Of a DNA stretch of 64,000 nucleotides, positions 34,301-46,336 are shown piece after piece (position 1 is the first letter of the stretch; every line of letters begins with the position of its first letter). The position numbers and the translations under genes are program-made. The notes under the pieces were generated by a model. The model saw nothing but the letters and a program-made list of their open reading frames with translations. It ran no database searches and was not told the DNA's origin. The DNA is from Gracilaria gracilis (Eukaryota > Rhodophyta > Florideophyceae > Gracilariales > Gracilariaceae), in assembly GCA_030374805.1 (NCBI GenBank), contig JARGSG010000079.1, forward strand, positions 62,001 through 126,000. Direction: 5' to 3'.

Positions 34301-36889
34301 AAGGCGAATCAAAAGCTGGTTGGTGGGCGTCCGCTTGTCGTAGAGTTTTTTGCGTTCTCTCTTTATGAAAGAAATTTTTTTGGTAGACTGAACGCCTGGG
34401 TTAGTACACGCCACATGATCTTTATTTTCACTCGTTTGGGCACGTGCCGTGTCTACCTTTCGCCGTTTTGATAGCGTTGCTTGGATTCCATATCACTCGA
34501 ACGCGCTTCCAAGTTCTCTATAAACGAGCAATAGAAAACGGGACTTCAGAAGCCTGGCGAGCGTATCGGGTGATGTGAAGGAACACTGCAGGAGGTGCTG
34601 TCTAAGCAGAGTAGCGTTCGGGGTCGGCCCGCTTTTGTTTGCCAACGACACCCATTGCAGGTAATATAAAGGTTGTAAGACGAATAGCTTCCATTGTTGT
34701 GCCGTTGTTGAGAAAAAGCATTGTGTAGGCCACCAGCTTCTCTCTCGCCCAACTTTGTTGACGTTGTTGAATGCGAATCTCGTGTCCTGAAGTTCTGGTT
34801 TGAAGGTATTGAAACGGCATGCAGTAATCGATACAGCGAAAAAACGACGAGTTGCAAAGATGAAGCGCCGATGTAGATCAGCTAATTCTTGATGCTGCGA
34901 TTAGCAGTGGACAAGTTTTCAGCCGACTGTTGGTGCACCAGGCTATCGAGGCGTTCCCTGCCAGCCCCCTTTTTCACGTTTATATGGCTCTAATTAGAGC
35001 GCGCACGCCATAACGAACGTACCATCTGTGACTGTTGGGAAATCGGCCATTTTTCTAGAACATGAAGATGAGCCGTCCCCCTTGGGTCCTGAGAGGCTTT
35101 GACGACCAGCAGCTTACGACACTGATCCGGAGCATGGTAACGCTCCGAGTCGAAGTCCGAGCTGCAGCCGGGAACCCTGAATTCATTCCCTTCATTCCCA
35201 CGTCGAATAGTCTGTGTTCTGTTGTACGTGTGCCATGGCCCATCACGGTCGCATCTGAAGGCATAAATTTTCTCTAGGGCCTAAACATTTATTAATCTTA
35301 AGAAAAGCCGACAGACACATCCTGGGTCTATTTCTTTCAATTAAACGCTGATAGCAAGTGAAAAACTTTCAATTTGCTCCAGATCAGATTTCTAGTTTTC
35401 TACAACCAAACTGTGAACATTCCCAAACGTTTTGAAAATGAATTTCACTTATTTAAAATAGGTAGAAAAGCATCTGCAGTGCAAAGGGATCCCTGAAAAA
35501 AATTTACACAATATGGAAGGGCCCCGAAACATCAGGGGATTTTTTTGGGCAAAATACTTCGTACATAATGTTTATTTCCTTTGATAGGGGAAAACTAAAA
35601 TGGTGCTTTTATAATCATATGCTGAAAGAGGAATATCGCTAATCTCTATAGGCCGTCCTGATTTTCTAAAGAGTATCTCTGTAATAGAACAAATATGCAG
35701 TATCTCAGCGGAAATTTATTATGCAGGTCGGATAGTGGAATGATATTTCTAGATGACACAGAAAAAGTACGGAAAATTTGTCGTAATGATAAGAAGGATG
35801 TAAGGTAATGATAAATATTCGGAAACTTCTGATATACTCAAGATTTCAAACTGATATATATGTGGTACACCTTTTGGTAACCATTCGTAGCATCGTGATA
35901 TAAGTGAAGTTTCTTTTGTGGTTTTCTCTATCCAAATTCTCTCGGAAATAATTCTGGAATACATCGGATCTATACCAAGATCTTTGGTGAGAGTCGTGCA
36001 AATATGGTATATAATTCAAAAAAATTTCAAGTTAATATCTTTATTGTGACGTAAATCTACAAATTATCTTTCCAATATACCGCATATATACATATCATAT
36101 GCGTATCTCAGATTCCCATTAAGGTATATTTCAAGCTCAACGAGTTTTCTACAGCCACAGCACAAAAAAGTACGCGCATTGTAGGCGCTTTAGAGAACGT
36201 AGCATGGAAGAATTTCACCTAAAGAAAGATTCTGTGTGGAGGGAAAAAACAAGTTGTAATCACATGATATTATTTCAGCACACTTCACCTGCAGTATTTG
36301 GTACTTTAAATGATTTGTGTTAACGATATGGAATAAGACCATGTACCTTTTACCTTGGTGAGTTACAAATACTTCTGAGATAAGGAAAAGTTCTATTAAG
36401 CCAATTTTACTTATTTCTGGATACGACTCTTAAACTTCTGCACATTTACAACAAAGAAAAGGCCAAAATGAGCCCATCCCCTTAGTACTGTACGATAGTA
36501 GAGAAGATTTCTCCAAAATTCAATTAATTGAGGCAGTGGTTTCATATCTTAGAAGTGTCTACATGATTACTTCTGTTATTGTGAGTATCCAAGAGCCAAA
36601 TAGCGTATCAAAGATATGCCTTCTTTTCTCGTTATTTTGACCCAAAGGTCGGAAATTGTAGGGACAGGTTCGCATGTTTTTCTATTGATGAAGAGTTTAT
36701 TTACATAGATATTTATAACCAATCTGGGAACCTACTGTCACAATTTCAAATATTGAAGGCATACAAAAGAAAAACAGAAAAAGAAATGTGAGAAGCAAAG
36801 TAAAAAAATTCAAGATATTTAATTTTCAACTTGAACAGGTTCATCTTTTGAAGTTACAGATAAGAGTAAAATGCACTAAAATAAACCTG
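34301..36889. other. Intergenic region, AT-rich toward the right
   Basis: Frames up to 103 codons occur (for example 34546-34857 minus) with no domain I recognize. From 35280 on the DNA is AT-rich with no long frame. Confidence 0.4.
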
Positions 36890-37880
36890 ACATTGGTTAC
36901 GTTGGCTTTGTGTAAGTATGATTCTTAAAACTCGTCCCGTCGAGGGCCTCGTCCCATCTCGTGTATTCCGATATCGGCAGAAGTAACGCATCTATATGAA
37001 CTCGAAACTAATTTGGTACGGTCCCACTGAAATCTCTGTTTCAAAATGACTCCCAATGAAATGACCGTTCATTATGAGAAGCGTACTGTTGACGTGATAC
37101 CTTTTCAGTATTTCAAATATAGAAAGAATTTCTAAATTCTGACTTCATTCTATGCACCACTAGTTCTAAAAGAAATCTTGGGACTGCGATCGCGATGCAT
37201 TGATTTCCCCCCCCAGAAGCCAATGTTAAGAACACCAAGGGCGCAGGTTACTATTTGAGTACAAATCTACTGTATGCAGGGCACTGATACGCTGCCGTTT
37301 TCATTTATACGTACCATTTCGAACATCAAAATAGTTTGAAATCCATTCGTAATCGAAATACTACCACTTGACATATAATAGAAACGGGGCACAAAAACTT
37401 TTTCTTAGTGGTTGGCAATCTAATATCTGAGGGCAAGAAATTCATTCTACTGACTTCCCACTCTCGGTGTCTCAAAAAGCTTTAGGAATCTCAGCAAAAT
37501 ACGTACTTGCCGCTTGAGTATGGACATTGTTTTTGGTTGTATAGATTGGCAAAAGTGCAACACAAATCTTGGAACAACTATCTTTAAAGTATCTATATGA
37601 ATTTGGCCAGATAAAGTGAAAAGCAGTTTTTGTGCTGTATCCTTCTCCTTCCTTATGGAGCTAGAAGTAACGCGTCTGAAACCGAGAAAGCAATGCACCA
37701 TACGCCATATCATGAGCTGCAATTAATTTACTCGTGAGTATTGCAGTGCAAGCCTCTTTGAGAAGCGTGCCTTCGCTCCTACAGTCCATTATCGGTATGA
37801 ACCACGCTCTACGCATCATTGCAAATCGAATTTATTTTGTATGTTACGTTCCTCATGTTCTTCAAAAAAATATAATTTTG
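36890..37880. repeat. ~1-kb direct repeat, left copy
   Basis: Aligns with 39107-40090 in the same orientation. Shared landmarks include GGGCCTCGTCC, AGTAACGCA, CGAAACTAATTTG, GAAACGGGGCACAAAAA and a long block at about 37455-37735 that is almost identical between copies. The flanks of that block are visibly more diverged. Confidence 0.82.
37447..37735 (-). other. Strongly conserved block within direct repeat, left copy
   Basis: Base identity to 39649-39937 is about 94% by eye with no gaps. One minus-strand frame is open for 91 codons in both copies (79 identical residues), but it opens at TTG and only the left copy has an ATG nearby. A second minus frame is also open in both. No family is recognized; an exon, a non-coding RNA or gene conversion are all possible. 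Confidence 0.4.
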
Positions 37881-38351
37881 TTACTATGGAGCAGGTTTCA
37901 GAACTGTTAACCTGCAAAACAACAACGAAATTGAAGTGCATGGCTCCAATTTTCAAAAACTGGCATTATCACGTCGAACGAAATACGATGCGCTTGATTT
38001 TAACTAAAAATTAGTTTGTGTCATACTGTTGTACGTAATGAACAATCATTTGTATTCCTTGAAACTAAAAGAAATTAATAATTAAACCTGAGGTTCTTAC
38101 TACGGACACACATCATATACTTTTGCCAGAGCTAGCTACATACTTCGTTTCTTTAAATGCACATAAAAGGGCGTCACTGAAAATATTTTCTGCTTCCAGT
38201 CAACAAATACTGTAAAGCAGCACTATACAAAAACCACCAATTTCGCGTCTTATACTCTGACTGATTCCAACCATTTTATTTATAATTGATGGAGGCTCTG
38301 TGAACAAGTATGGTTGACCGAATCCCGTTTCAACACTCTCAAGCAATTCAA

Positions 38352-38359
38352 TATATAAG
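38352..38359 (+). promoter_or_regulatory. TATA box of Cys-rich gene 2
   Basis: TATATAAG, 147 bases before the start codon, aligned with the TATA box of gene 1. Confidence 0.55.
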
Positions 38360-38498
38360 GAGAGTTAGTTACAGGAAACTGTAGAAAAAGGAGAACCTTT
38401 AGAAACTTTGTTCATATCCCCTTAGTATTCTAAGTTCACATCTATACTTGGACAAAACGACTTCTAAGCTCCCTTTTCTTTTCGTTTCTATTGAAAAT

Positions 38499-38729
38499 AT
38501 GTTGCATCAGAAGGTCAATATGTGCGAAACTGAACACTGCAAAAATTCAAACCAGGTCGCAGGTTCCGCAAAGGAAAAGAAAATCCGTCAAGAGCATAAT
38601 AATTGCTTTAAGTGTCACCACTCAAATCGTGAACACCGAGTGGTCTACTGTGAGCAGTGTGATACTGAGTGGTTCGCATGCTACCAATGCCCGTACAAGT
38701 TATGTATTGCATGTAACTGTCTTGACTAA
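38499..38729 (+). CDS. 76-residue Cys-rich putative zinc-binding protein, copy 2
   Basis: Paralogue of the protein at 25452-25682, of identical length and alignable without gaps (50% identity). Cysteines 36, 39, 51, 54, 61, 64, 69, 72 and 74 and histidines 41 and 46 are all kept, as are NQV (18-20), EHRV (45-48) and CDTEW (54-58). It has two extra cysteines (9 and 14). An in-frame ATG-less extension reaches 38448, but homology with gene 1 begins at the ATG at 38499, so that start is chosen. Conservation concentrated on cysteines, with half of the residues changed, suggests selection on a metal-binding fold. Stop is TAA. Confidence 0.75.
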   Translation: MLHQKVNMCETEHCKNSNQVAGSAKEKKIRQEHNNCFKCHHSNREHRVVYCEQCDTEWFACYQCPYKLCIACNCLD

Positions 38730-39106
38730 CACCGAACGGGGCATTATAAGTATGGTGAATACTCATGTAAGAAGAGAAGGAACTGGGCTTAAAATGAAAA
38801 TTTTCCCGACGAAGAGCGACGCCCGTTGACAGAGTGCATGTGAGTAGTCAAAAAAGAAAACTTGAAGCTTTTCTCTATTTTTACCAATTATCCGAGCAAA
38901 ACTGATTATGACATCTTAGTCTTATATGGGGACGAGACGAATTGACCGCCTCCAGTAGGGGAAAATTATTTCAAGCATATAGGTTAGAACAGTTCTCATG
39001 GAGTTAGTGGCACGATTTTGATGCTCGACAGAATAAGAGAAATAGAATGAAATGAAGAATCAACGAGAATAGAGTGGAATGTACCTAATTTGAACTTGGC
39101 TGAGTT

Positions 39107-40090
39107 TGCTTTCTGTAGGTATAAATTTTAAAACCCCGTGCTGTTAGGGCCTCGTCCTATCACTTCTATCCCGATATAGGCAAAAGTAACGCACTTTTAT
39201 GAACCCGAAACTAATTTGCTACGGTACCAGAGAAAGCTCTGTTGTAAATGGCTCCTAATAGAATGACGGTTCAGTATGAGAAGCGTACTGTTGCGTGATA
39301 CCTTATCAGTATTTCAAAAATAGAAATAAGTTCCAAACTCTGATTTCATTCTATGCACTGCCAATTCAAAAAAAATTTTGAGAATGCGATCTCTATGCAT
39401 TTGATTTTCCCAACGAAAAGCCGACGTTAAGAACACCAAGGGCGCAAAGTACTATCTGAGTACAAATCTACTGCAAATAGGAAACTGATACGCCACCGCT
39501 TTCATTAATACGTACCGTTACGAACATCAAAGTAGTTTGATATCTATTCCAACTCAAAATACTACCACTTAGAAGCTAAATGGAAACGGGGCACAAAAAA
39601 GTTCCCTTAGTGGTTGGCAATCTAATATCTGAGGGCGAGAAACTCCTTCTACTCAATTTCCGCTCTCGGTGTCTCAAAAAACTTTAGGAATCTCAGCAAA
39701 ATACGTACTTGCCGCTTGAGTATGGCCATTGTTTTTGGTTGTGTAGATTGACAGAAGTGCAACACAAATCTCGAAACAACTATCTTTAAAGTATCTATAT
39801 GAATTTGACCAGATAAAGTGAAAAGCAGTTTTTGTGCTGTATCCTTCTCCTTCCTTATGGAGCTAGAAGTAACGCGTCTGAAACCGAGAAAGCGATGCAC
39901 CATACCCCATGTCACGAGCTGCAATTAATTTACTCATGAATATTGCAATGCAAGCAACCTTGAGAAGCGCGCTTGGGCTCCCACTGTCCATTCTTGGTAT
40001 GCACCAACATTCTACGCATGACCACACTTCGCGGCTATTCTCTATCTTACGTTGCTGATCTTTCTTGAAAAATACAATTTTGTTAGGGGG
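39107..40090. repeat. ~1-kb direct repeat, right copy
   Basis: Partner of 36890-37880. The two copies bracket 1.2 kb that includes Cys-rich gene 2. No second gene copy follows the right repeat, so a plain tandem duplication of the whole unit is not complete. Confidence 0.82.
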
Positions 40091-41555
40091 GAGCTGTTTT
40101 CGAGAGTCAATGTTCTGTGGCAAACTGAAAGTAACGCGGAAGTAGTCCACTTAAGATAAAGTAACCATCAGCATAGTTAGCATCTAGAAGTTGAGCAGGC
40201 ATTTTCATTACTAAAGACAATTCCTTAACAATTGAAGGCTTAACAAACTTGCTGAGGTAGAAAACTCATTTTCTTCTTCTTCTATGATTGACGCTGAGAA
40301 AAGGGCATTTGGTTTAGTAGGAAAGTAGTCCCTCCAGTTTTGTCCGCCCATCGTATGATTCGTTGTTTTCTTCACCAGAAATACAGCTTGCGCTGTAGCT
40401 TGCACTGTTGGTTTGACCATCAGGCCCACTTCATGTTATCCATGGAGCATTCGTCCCTCTTTCTTTTTTTCTGCGACGGCGTCTGAGGAATGCCACAGCA
40501 CATAAAGTCCCCTATTTTTTTTATATAAGCGTGCGAAATGTTTCCTTCGAAGCAAGCGTTCTTCCACTCTCTTCGCAGTCGCAGGGGATTGTAGCAATTG
40601 TTTGAAAAGATTTATGGTATTTCAAATAGAAGCGTTGGACGAATAAGGGCAGCGACGACATTCGCTTCCAATTTGCGCAGACAGTCACGCGGGGTTGGAG
40701 TAGGATTCAGTTCGGAAGCACTCTTCCATCCGCCAGCTTCCCTTACGCCTTCCTCTACTTCTTGAGGTTGGGAGAGAGCTATTGGCGTTGTGTGCCATGA
40801 GAAATTATTATGGGTTAGCGCTGTAGTGGCGTACTTGTCTTCAAAAGAAAGTTAGTGTGTTCTGGTTGCTGCGCCGGGCATTGGGGAGCATAAAGTTCGT
40901 ATTATACGAATGTCTAGAATTTACCTCTTCATTGCAGAAAGCAACTTACACTCAGGTTATCACTGAAGGCTGTCAAACTAATTTGATAAGCTGATTAGCA
41001 AGTGGGCTGCGTTTGAAAGAAATCGCGATATGTTTGGAACCATAACATGGTTTTCCAAAAGATATCCAGCTAAGGACGTAGCATCTCTAGTGAACCTGAT
41101 TTCCATTGCCCTGCGACATATGTAAGGAAACACAGAGGTTACATCGGATCACACAAACGAACAGATGTTTGCTCAATGAGAGCCCCAATAGAAAGGGAAC
41201 AACTCTGTTATTGGGAAAGAAGCCCTGGTAGGAATGCTCACCTGCGAACGGCGATCGTTGGGGTGTTATAAGCTCTGATGAAAAGAATGGAGCCAACGTG
41301 TATTCAAGTGCGGTCAAGAAAATCGTGGATACTAAGTGTGTTTCGCTTTTATATGAAACTTTCCAAGCAGGCAAGAAGCCTATAGTTGGTAGAAGAAGGG
41401 TTGGCTTTGCGAACGGCCTTATCGGCGCCAAGAACGGAGTACACGAATGATTTACGGCAACTATTTCCGCTGACTGAAGATATTTTTGAGTTTGATAAAA
41501 TTAGCGAAGTAGTAAACTGCTGAAAAACTTAGCGTTACTGGGTAGGAACCGGTTC
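40091..41555. other. Intergenic region
   Basis: No gene could be assigned. A plus-strand stretch near 41262-41450 (SDEKNGANVYSS, AGKKPIVGRRR) has coding-like composition but no recognized family. Confidence 0.35.
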
Positions 41556-42056
41556 ATGAGCGAACTAGAGATGCTCAAGTCCATACTGCTGCAGGCGATC
41601 GTGGATTGGAAGGATCGAGGGTGCATGGCCACTGATGACATCATGAACACGATTCTGTTGCGGTTCTCAGGCGAGGGCCTGCGCTACATGAGCGAGATCT
41701 TGACGAAGATAACCGGCAAGGTGATGGCGAAAAGTGAGAGTCAGTTAGTGACAAACTCATTCATGGGGTGGCTGTCGGAGGCAGCGCTGACGAACATGGG
41801 CGACTTTGAGGAGCTGCTCTTGAAGAAGTACTAGAGGCTTGAGGTGCAGTTGATAGAAATGGTGATAGAGAACTTGGAGGCCATATACGGGGTGACACTG
41901 AAGAAACACACTGCAATGGTGCTGTGCAAGCTGCTCGCGGGCCATGTAAGCAGCGCAGCGATACGCGAACGCTTCGTGGCGGTGGTGAACATGGTAGTGC
42001 AGGTAGGGGTGCAGGAGGCCCAAGTTGCAACAAAATTGCCTGTGCCCCTTCTATAA
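41556..42056 (+). pseudogene. Unrecognized GC-rich coding segment with one in-frame TAG
   Basis: A single frame from ATG at 41556 runs 166 codons to a TAA at 42054-42056, broken only by TAG at 41832-41834. The composition is GC-rich and alpha-helical with evenly spaced leucines (SEGLRYMSEILTK-like pattern, MVLCKLLAGHV), reminiscent of HEAT-type repeats such as those of importins, but I cannot name the family. Base composition resembles the host genes near 51-55 kb more than the surrounding DNA. It could be a pseudogene fragment, a gene with readthrough, or a TAG sense codon. Confidence 0.45.
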
Positions 42057-43256
42057 ACTTTACAAACGTAGTTTCTTTTGCATGCGAAAGCAAATTCTTA
42101 CAAGAATGAAACGATATTGGCATGCTATTACTCTTATTTTGAAACGCTGCAGTGACTATCTCATATTCAAAAAACCCAGATTGAGCTCTAGTAGCGAAAT
42201 GAAGAAAAGCAAGATATTTGAATACACGGGATATAGACCTCACGAATCCATGATATTGTGAAGTTCCCAACCATCTCAGAAGAGCATCCCCTTTGACAGA
42301 CATAACCAACACGGCGGACCCGAACTTCAGGAAATCACTTCATCTAGGCAGCGAACATAGGTTTAATCCACATGTAAGAGCCCTTTACCAGAATTCCATC
42401 TTCTCAACCGTCGGTACCCATGAACCCAAAGATACAGCCAAGATTGACCCCTACATCACATACACCACCGCTACAGCCGTAGCATTCAAAAAAAACGAAA
42501 ACAATATGAACATAGAAAAAAAACACTCGAGCTATATCCCAACAATTATGCACCGTGGTACCTCGCTCTACAGATGTACACCACGATGATCAAAGCATTG
42601 GTACACCTCTGATCTAATCCACAACCAATAACAGATTTCAAACGGTTAGATAACTTCTACAGAAAGAAAAACAAGCTTATCTCCTTCGGTGTTATCAGAA
42701 TGTTAGTTTTGGTGTCAAAAATTACCGAATTAAAATGATCGAAAACCGATGAATTTATGCAAATTTGGATGTGCCTTTTTTCCGAACGTATTTTCACATT
42801 TCCACCTGTACCAGTTTTTGTGGAAAGAATCATTCAAGATTACTTCCGCCATTGCTTTTTTTGATGGGAGACAAACTAGCATGTTACTTCCGTTCATGCT
42901 AGTTTCCGAAACCAATGTAAGTGTGTAAGTGTTACATATTTAGAACTACGGCGGCAAATAGGGATATATGTACATAGATAAATGTTTATGGAATACCATT
43001 AGAGTAATACAAGCCCATGAAATATGAACTCTCTATAGGCATTTACCACATGTGTTGAACAAATCTCATATCAACCATTTACTCTGTCACTATTGATACA
43101 GCTTCGCATCATGTGCAACCTTCTCCACCATTTCGTTCTAACGATCGTTCGCTATATTAACCTCCCTGCTACCTACCCCTCCTCTCCACCAACAGCTTAT
43201 ACCGCTCCCAGCCATGCCTAATGGCTGCTTTGGAGACACCTTCTTCCCTTTCGCAT
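42057..43256. other. Intergenic region
   Basis: No recognizable gene or repeat. Confidence 0.35.
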
Positions 43257-43257
43257 A

Positions 43258-43535
43258 ATGTCTGCCATCAAAAGGTGCGAAAGAAAGCGCTCCTACCGTC
43301 TCACCGCCGAGAAGCGTTTCCCCTCCCCCACCTGTCTCTTCTCCAGCTTCCTCAACGCACAAAGCGTCACAAGTCCAGCCGCTAACTACAACTGCCACAT
43401 TCATCCCCTCCCTCCAATCGCCCTTCCGACAACATTCTCGTCGCTGACGATCCCTGTGGTCCATTTCGAAGACCACGATGTAGGCCAGGTATGGACGACA
43501 GGAGGCCTACATGCTACGTGTAAAATTTGTTCGAG
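43258..43535 (+). CDS. Possible first exon with a BED-like zinc-finger start
   Basis: ATG at 43258 opens 92 codons ending in HDVGQVWTTGGLHATCKICSR, which looks like the start of a BED-type finger (VW...A-x-C-x2-C). The frame stops soon after, but the exact donor-like CGAG|GTGAGT at 43532-43541 follows the cysteine pair. No second exon with the finger's His pair could be found. Function unknown; a domesticated or decayed transposase N-terminus is possible. Confidence 0.3.
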
Positions 43536-43541
43536 GTGAGT

Positions 43542-44200
43542 CAACAATGTAGGCCAAAACATGGCGTTTAGATGTGTGCAGTATATGGCCGCATTGGAGA
43601 GGGCGTAAGCTGGACAAAAAGAGCCCCAAAGTGTTCCCCAGAAAGTGACCGAATGCAGCGCAGAATATTACCATTAATTGTGCAAAATCTACTCTAGTAC
43701 AGCCAATGGACTCAACCAGTTGAGTGCATTGACTGTACGAAATAAGTCCAAAATGGACACCCAAAAGATCTTCAGAAAAAGTCCCAAACTGGTATTTAAA
43801 AAGAGCCAGGAAGGCAGACAATTTGCGTCCAAGGAAGGTATTTATACAGTCCTGGAGGTGTCCATAAAAGATGTACAATGGAGCACACGGACGTGCGATA
43901 TATGGCTTCAGTATAGACAAGAAACCGTCAGCAGCCTCGCAAGAAATGGACCCTATACAGGCAAGTAGTGTCTCGTATGAGTCGTCATTTTGGCCGACAT
44001 GTACGTCTTAACGGTCTTGTGAACGGGCGCAACTGGAGCAAAAACAGTACAACTTTATGACAATTATGTCACCAAATGAAAACTGGTACATGACCATTAG
44101 GCACTTCGAAGCCCACAATATGAGATACGAGAAAAACACAGACACAGGATTGCGTAGCGTGCCCCCATTATGTGCGCAAACCACCCCTGAACTAGCAAGA
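43542..44200. other. Spacer left of the CACTA-type transposon genes
   Basis: TGTAGGCC occurs at about 43482 and 43547 and inverted as GGCCTACA near 43504, which could be subterminal transposon repeats. Frames of 96 (plus) and 137 (minus) codons overlap each other and show no domain. Confidence 0.3.
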
Positions 44201-44441
44201 TACATACTCTGGGAAATAGCATGAAACATTGTCCAAGCCGTGAAACGACATCAATGAGTTGCTAATCACTTCTCTGTGTGCAGAGAGAGATGGGAGAGAA
44301 GAGGACACATACGTTAGTGGCCGGTGGACAATATCCCAAGTATTGCAGATCTCGTAAATTGATGGCTCGTTTCTTGAACTTACAAGAGAATCCATTGGTA
44401 TTGTTGAAATCCTTGGACAGGGTGAATAACTGATCAAGGTG

Positions 44442-45845
44442 TCACGCTTCTCTGGAAAAACCGGGTTCAGCACGCGTGTTCTTGTTCCGACTGCGCGCGT
44501 TTGTGGAATTCATCGGACGCCCATGCTCTACATGCTGACCACTACCGCGTTGATTTGATGGACGAACATCTTCTTCATCGTTCTCTTCCTCCGCAAGTAT
44601 ACATCTCTTACGCTTCCTCTTTTTTCCCTTCTGTCGTCGGCCCGGTTCCTTCGAAGCTCGAGAGTCTTTCCTACCTCCAGGGTCACGACTACGCAACGCA
44701 GACCCAGATGGTAGCGACAACACTGGATCCTTCACACCCACTTCCTTCCTCATCGGGAGAGTATCTCCATCCCGTGAACCTTCACTAAACCCTTCCTGCG
44801 TTTCTCCCTCACATTCGGATGCGTATTCATTTGATTTACCATAATGACCACGAGATGCACCCACCCTCGCATCGTATCGAGCTCTCTCCAAACTAACTCT
44901 GGGAGATGCACTAAATGCACGGCTGGTATCCTTGCCTTTTTCGGCCGCAGTCCTGTTACATGACTTCCTCGGCAATGCAACATGTTGAGCCTCATCGCCG
45001 GACAAGCTTGCGTTGTGACGAACGTTCTCGCCGTTTGTTTGACAGCTGGAAGGCAATGGAGGGCAAAATTCATGTTCAGTGGGAGTAGCAGCAGAACGTT
45101 TAATGGCACTTGCTTGCATCACTGCGCTGTAAACGTTGTTGGGCGCACTACTCAGGTGACCCTCGATGGCACCTTTTCCTGTATTTCGCTTCGTCGCCCG
45201 CTTCCGCTCCTCAGATTTAGCTTTCTTATCTCTTTGCATAGCCTCTTTGATGAACTCCGTGATGACCCAATGATTCTGAGCGGCTGCCAAAACAGGGAAG
45301 GTGTCCACCAGGTTTCGCTTCAGCTGAGAGAGTTGTGGGCCAAATTCATTGCGCAGGGATCTGAACGTGCGGATTCCACGCTCTAACCCAAGACGTTGGT
45401 ACAGAAACTGCCGAATTCTGTCCTTGACCGCATTCGAGATCTCAGGATAGATAGGATAGTTGTCGTCGATTACCGCACGGTCATTCATTCCCTCTTGATA
45501 AAGGCGATTAAAGACTACCCTCGCCGAGAGCAGTGCACCCGTCGGAAACCCAGCCCTATCATTCTCCTTCATCTTCCGTTTCGAGGACGCACCGGGAATT
45601 CTGACCGAATTTGCAGGGAACAATTCACGGTTTGCATGTGGAGCTGCTCTTCCGGTGGCAATGATTCTGGCATCGAGAGCTGGGCGGGTCACGAAAGAGT
45701 GACTGGCTCTATCTCCCTGTTTATATGCCCCAACAGCGTTGCTTGGGCACACAGATGAATCTTCACCGCCTAAAACGCTGTCTGCAGTAACTTTATGCAA
45801 TGTTCGTGAGCCCATAGTACTGTTCGTAGTTTCAGAATGTAACAT
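44442..45845 (-). CDS. 467-residue basic accessory protein of the tnp2 transposon (putative)
   Basis: An uninterrupted frame from ATG at 45845 to TGA. Residues ~110-215 hold the most ordered part (VVFNRLYQEGMNDRAV, YPEISNAVKDRIRQFLYQRL, VDTFPVLAAAQNHWV). The rest is polar and disordered, ending with a strong nuclear-localization stretch (KGKKRKRKR) followed by acidic residues (EEENDEED). I recognize no named domain. Divergent orientation next to a transposase, an NLS and lysine/arginine richness suggest a DNA-binding helper like TnpA, but a host gene cannot be excluded. Confidence 0.6.
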   Translation of the reverse strand: MLHSETTNSTMGSRTLHKVTADSVLGGEDSSVCPSNAVGAYKQGDRASHSFVTRPALDARIIATGRAAPHANRELFPANSVRIPGASSKRKMKENDRAGFPTGALLSARVVFNRLYQEGMNDRAVIDDNYPIYPEISNAVKDRIRQFLYQRLGLERGIRTFRSLRNEFGPQLSQLKRNLVDTFPVLAAAQNHWVITEFIKEAMQRDKKAKSEERKRATKRNTGKGAIEGHLSSAPNNVYSAVMQASAIKRSAATPTEHEFCPPLPSSCQTNGENVRHNASLSGDEAQHVALPRKSCNRTAAEKGKDTSRAFSASPRVSLERARYDARVGASRGHYGKSNEYASECEGETQEGFSEGSRDGDTLPMRKEVGVKDPVLSLPSGSALRSRDPGGRKDSRASKEPGRRQKGKKRKRKRCILAEEENDEEDVRPSNQRGSGQHVEHGRPMNSTNARSRNKNTRAEPGFSREA

Positions 45846-46336
45846 AAGGACTTAGTCAGTACCGTGATTCATGAAATGCATCGACAAGCTTTGCACGCGA
45901 AGAGAAGTTGATACAACGTACTTCGCAAGCGCACAGCGGATGTAGTAGCTGCTCTTCAATGGGGAAAGAGGTAAGAGCAAAGGAAGTAGGGTCGCGATAT
46001 CCTAAGATGGGTACACCGAGTTGGGGACTGAGTTGACCTGTCGGTGGTGCGGGGAATTGGAGACATAATAATGGAGCGCGCAGCTGAGGATTTAAGCGAA
46101 GAGAAGCATCGAATGGAGCGAAATTCCTTGAACCGTGTGAAATGAGTCGAAGAGAAAACTGCTTTGAATGTTTTGAAATCTGGAGAAAGTTTGCATTACT
46201 CAGATATTCCTTCACCAAACAATTCGGCTTCAGCAAAAATCAGTGTGCGTATGCTATATTTCATAGTTTCCATGACCGGGGTACTCCACAATGCACCTTT
46301 TGTTCACCTGTTATACCATTAGTTCATCACTGAGTA
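45846..46336. promoter_or_regulatory. Divergent intergenic region of the tnp2 transposon
   Basis: About 490 bases separate the two divergent ATGs. It must contain both promoters, but I see no convincing TATA pair. A 126-codon minus frame lies inside and looks fortuitous. Confidence 0.35.

Larger units (their letters stand above)
38268..38935 (+). repeat. Duplicated segment carrying Cys-rich gene 2
   Basis: Partner of 25215-25890, aligned from ATTCCAACCATTTTAT to CTTATATG. It lies between the two ~1-kb direct repeats, which have no counterpart near gene 1, so the two duplications were separate events. Confidence 0.75.

Noticed and set aside
37447-37722. 91-codon minus-strand gene in each direct repeat
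   Set aside because: The frame starts at TTG, the right copy lacks a nearby ATG, and another frame is equally open, so protein coding is not supported; kept only as a conserved block.
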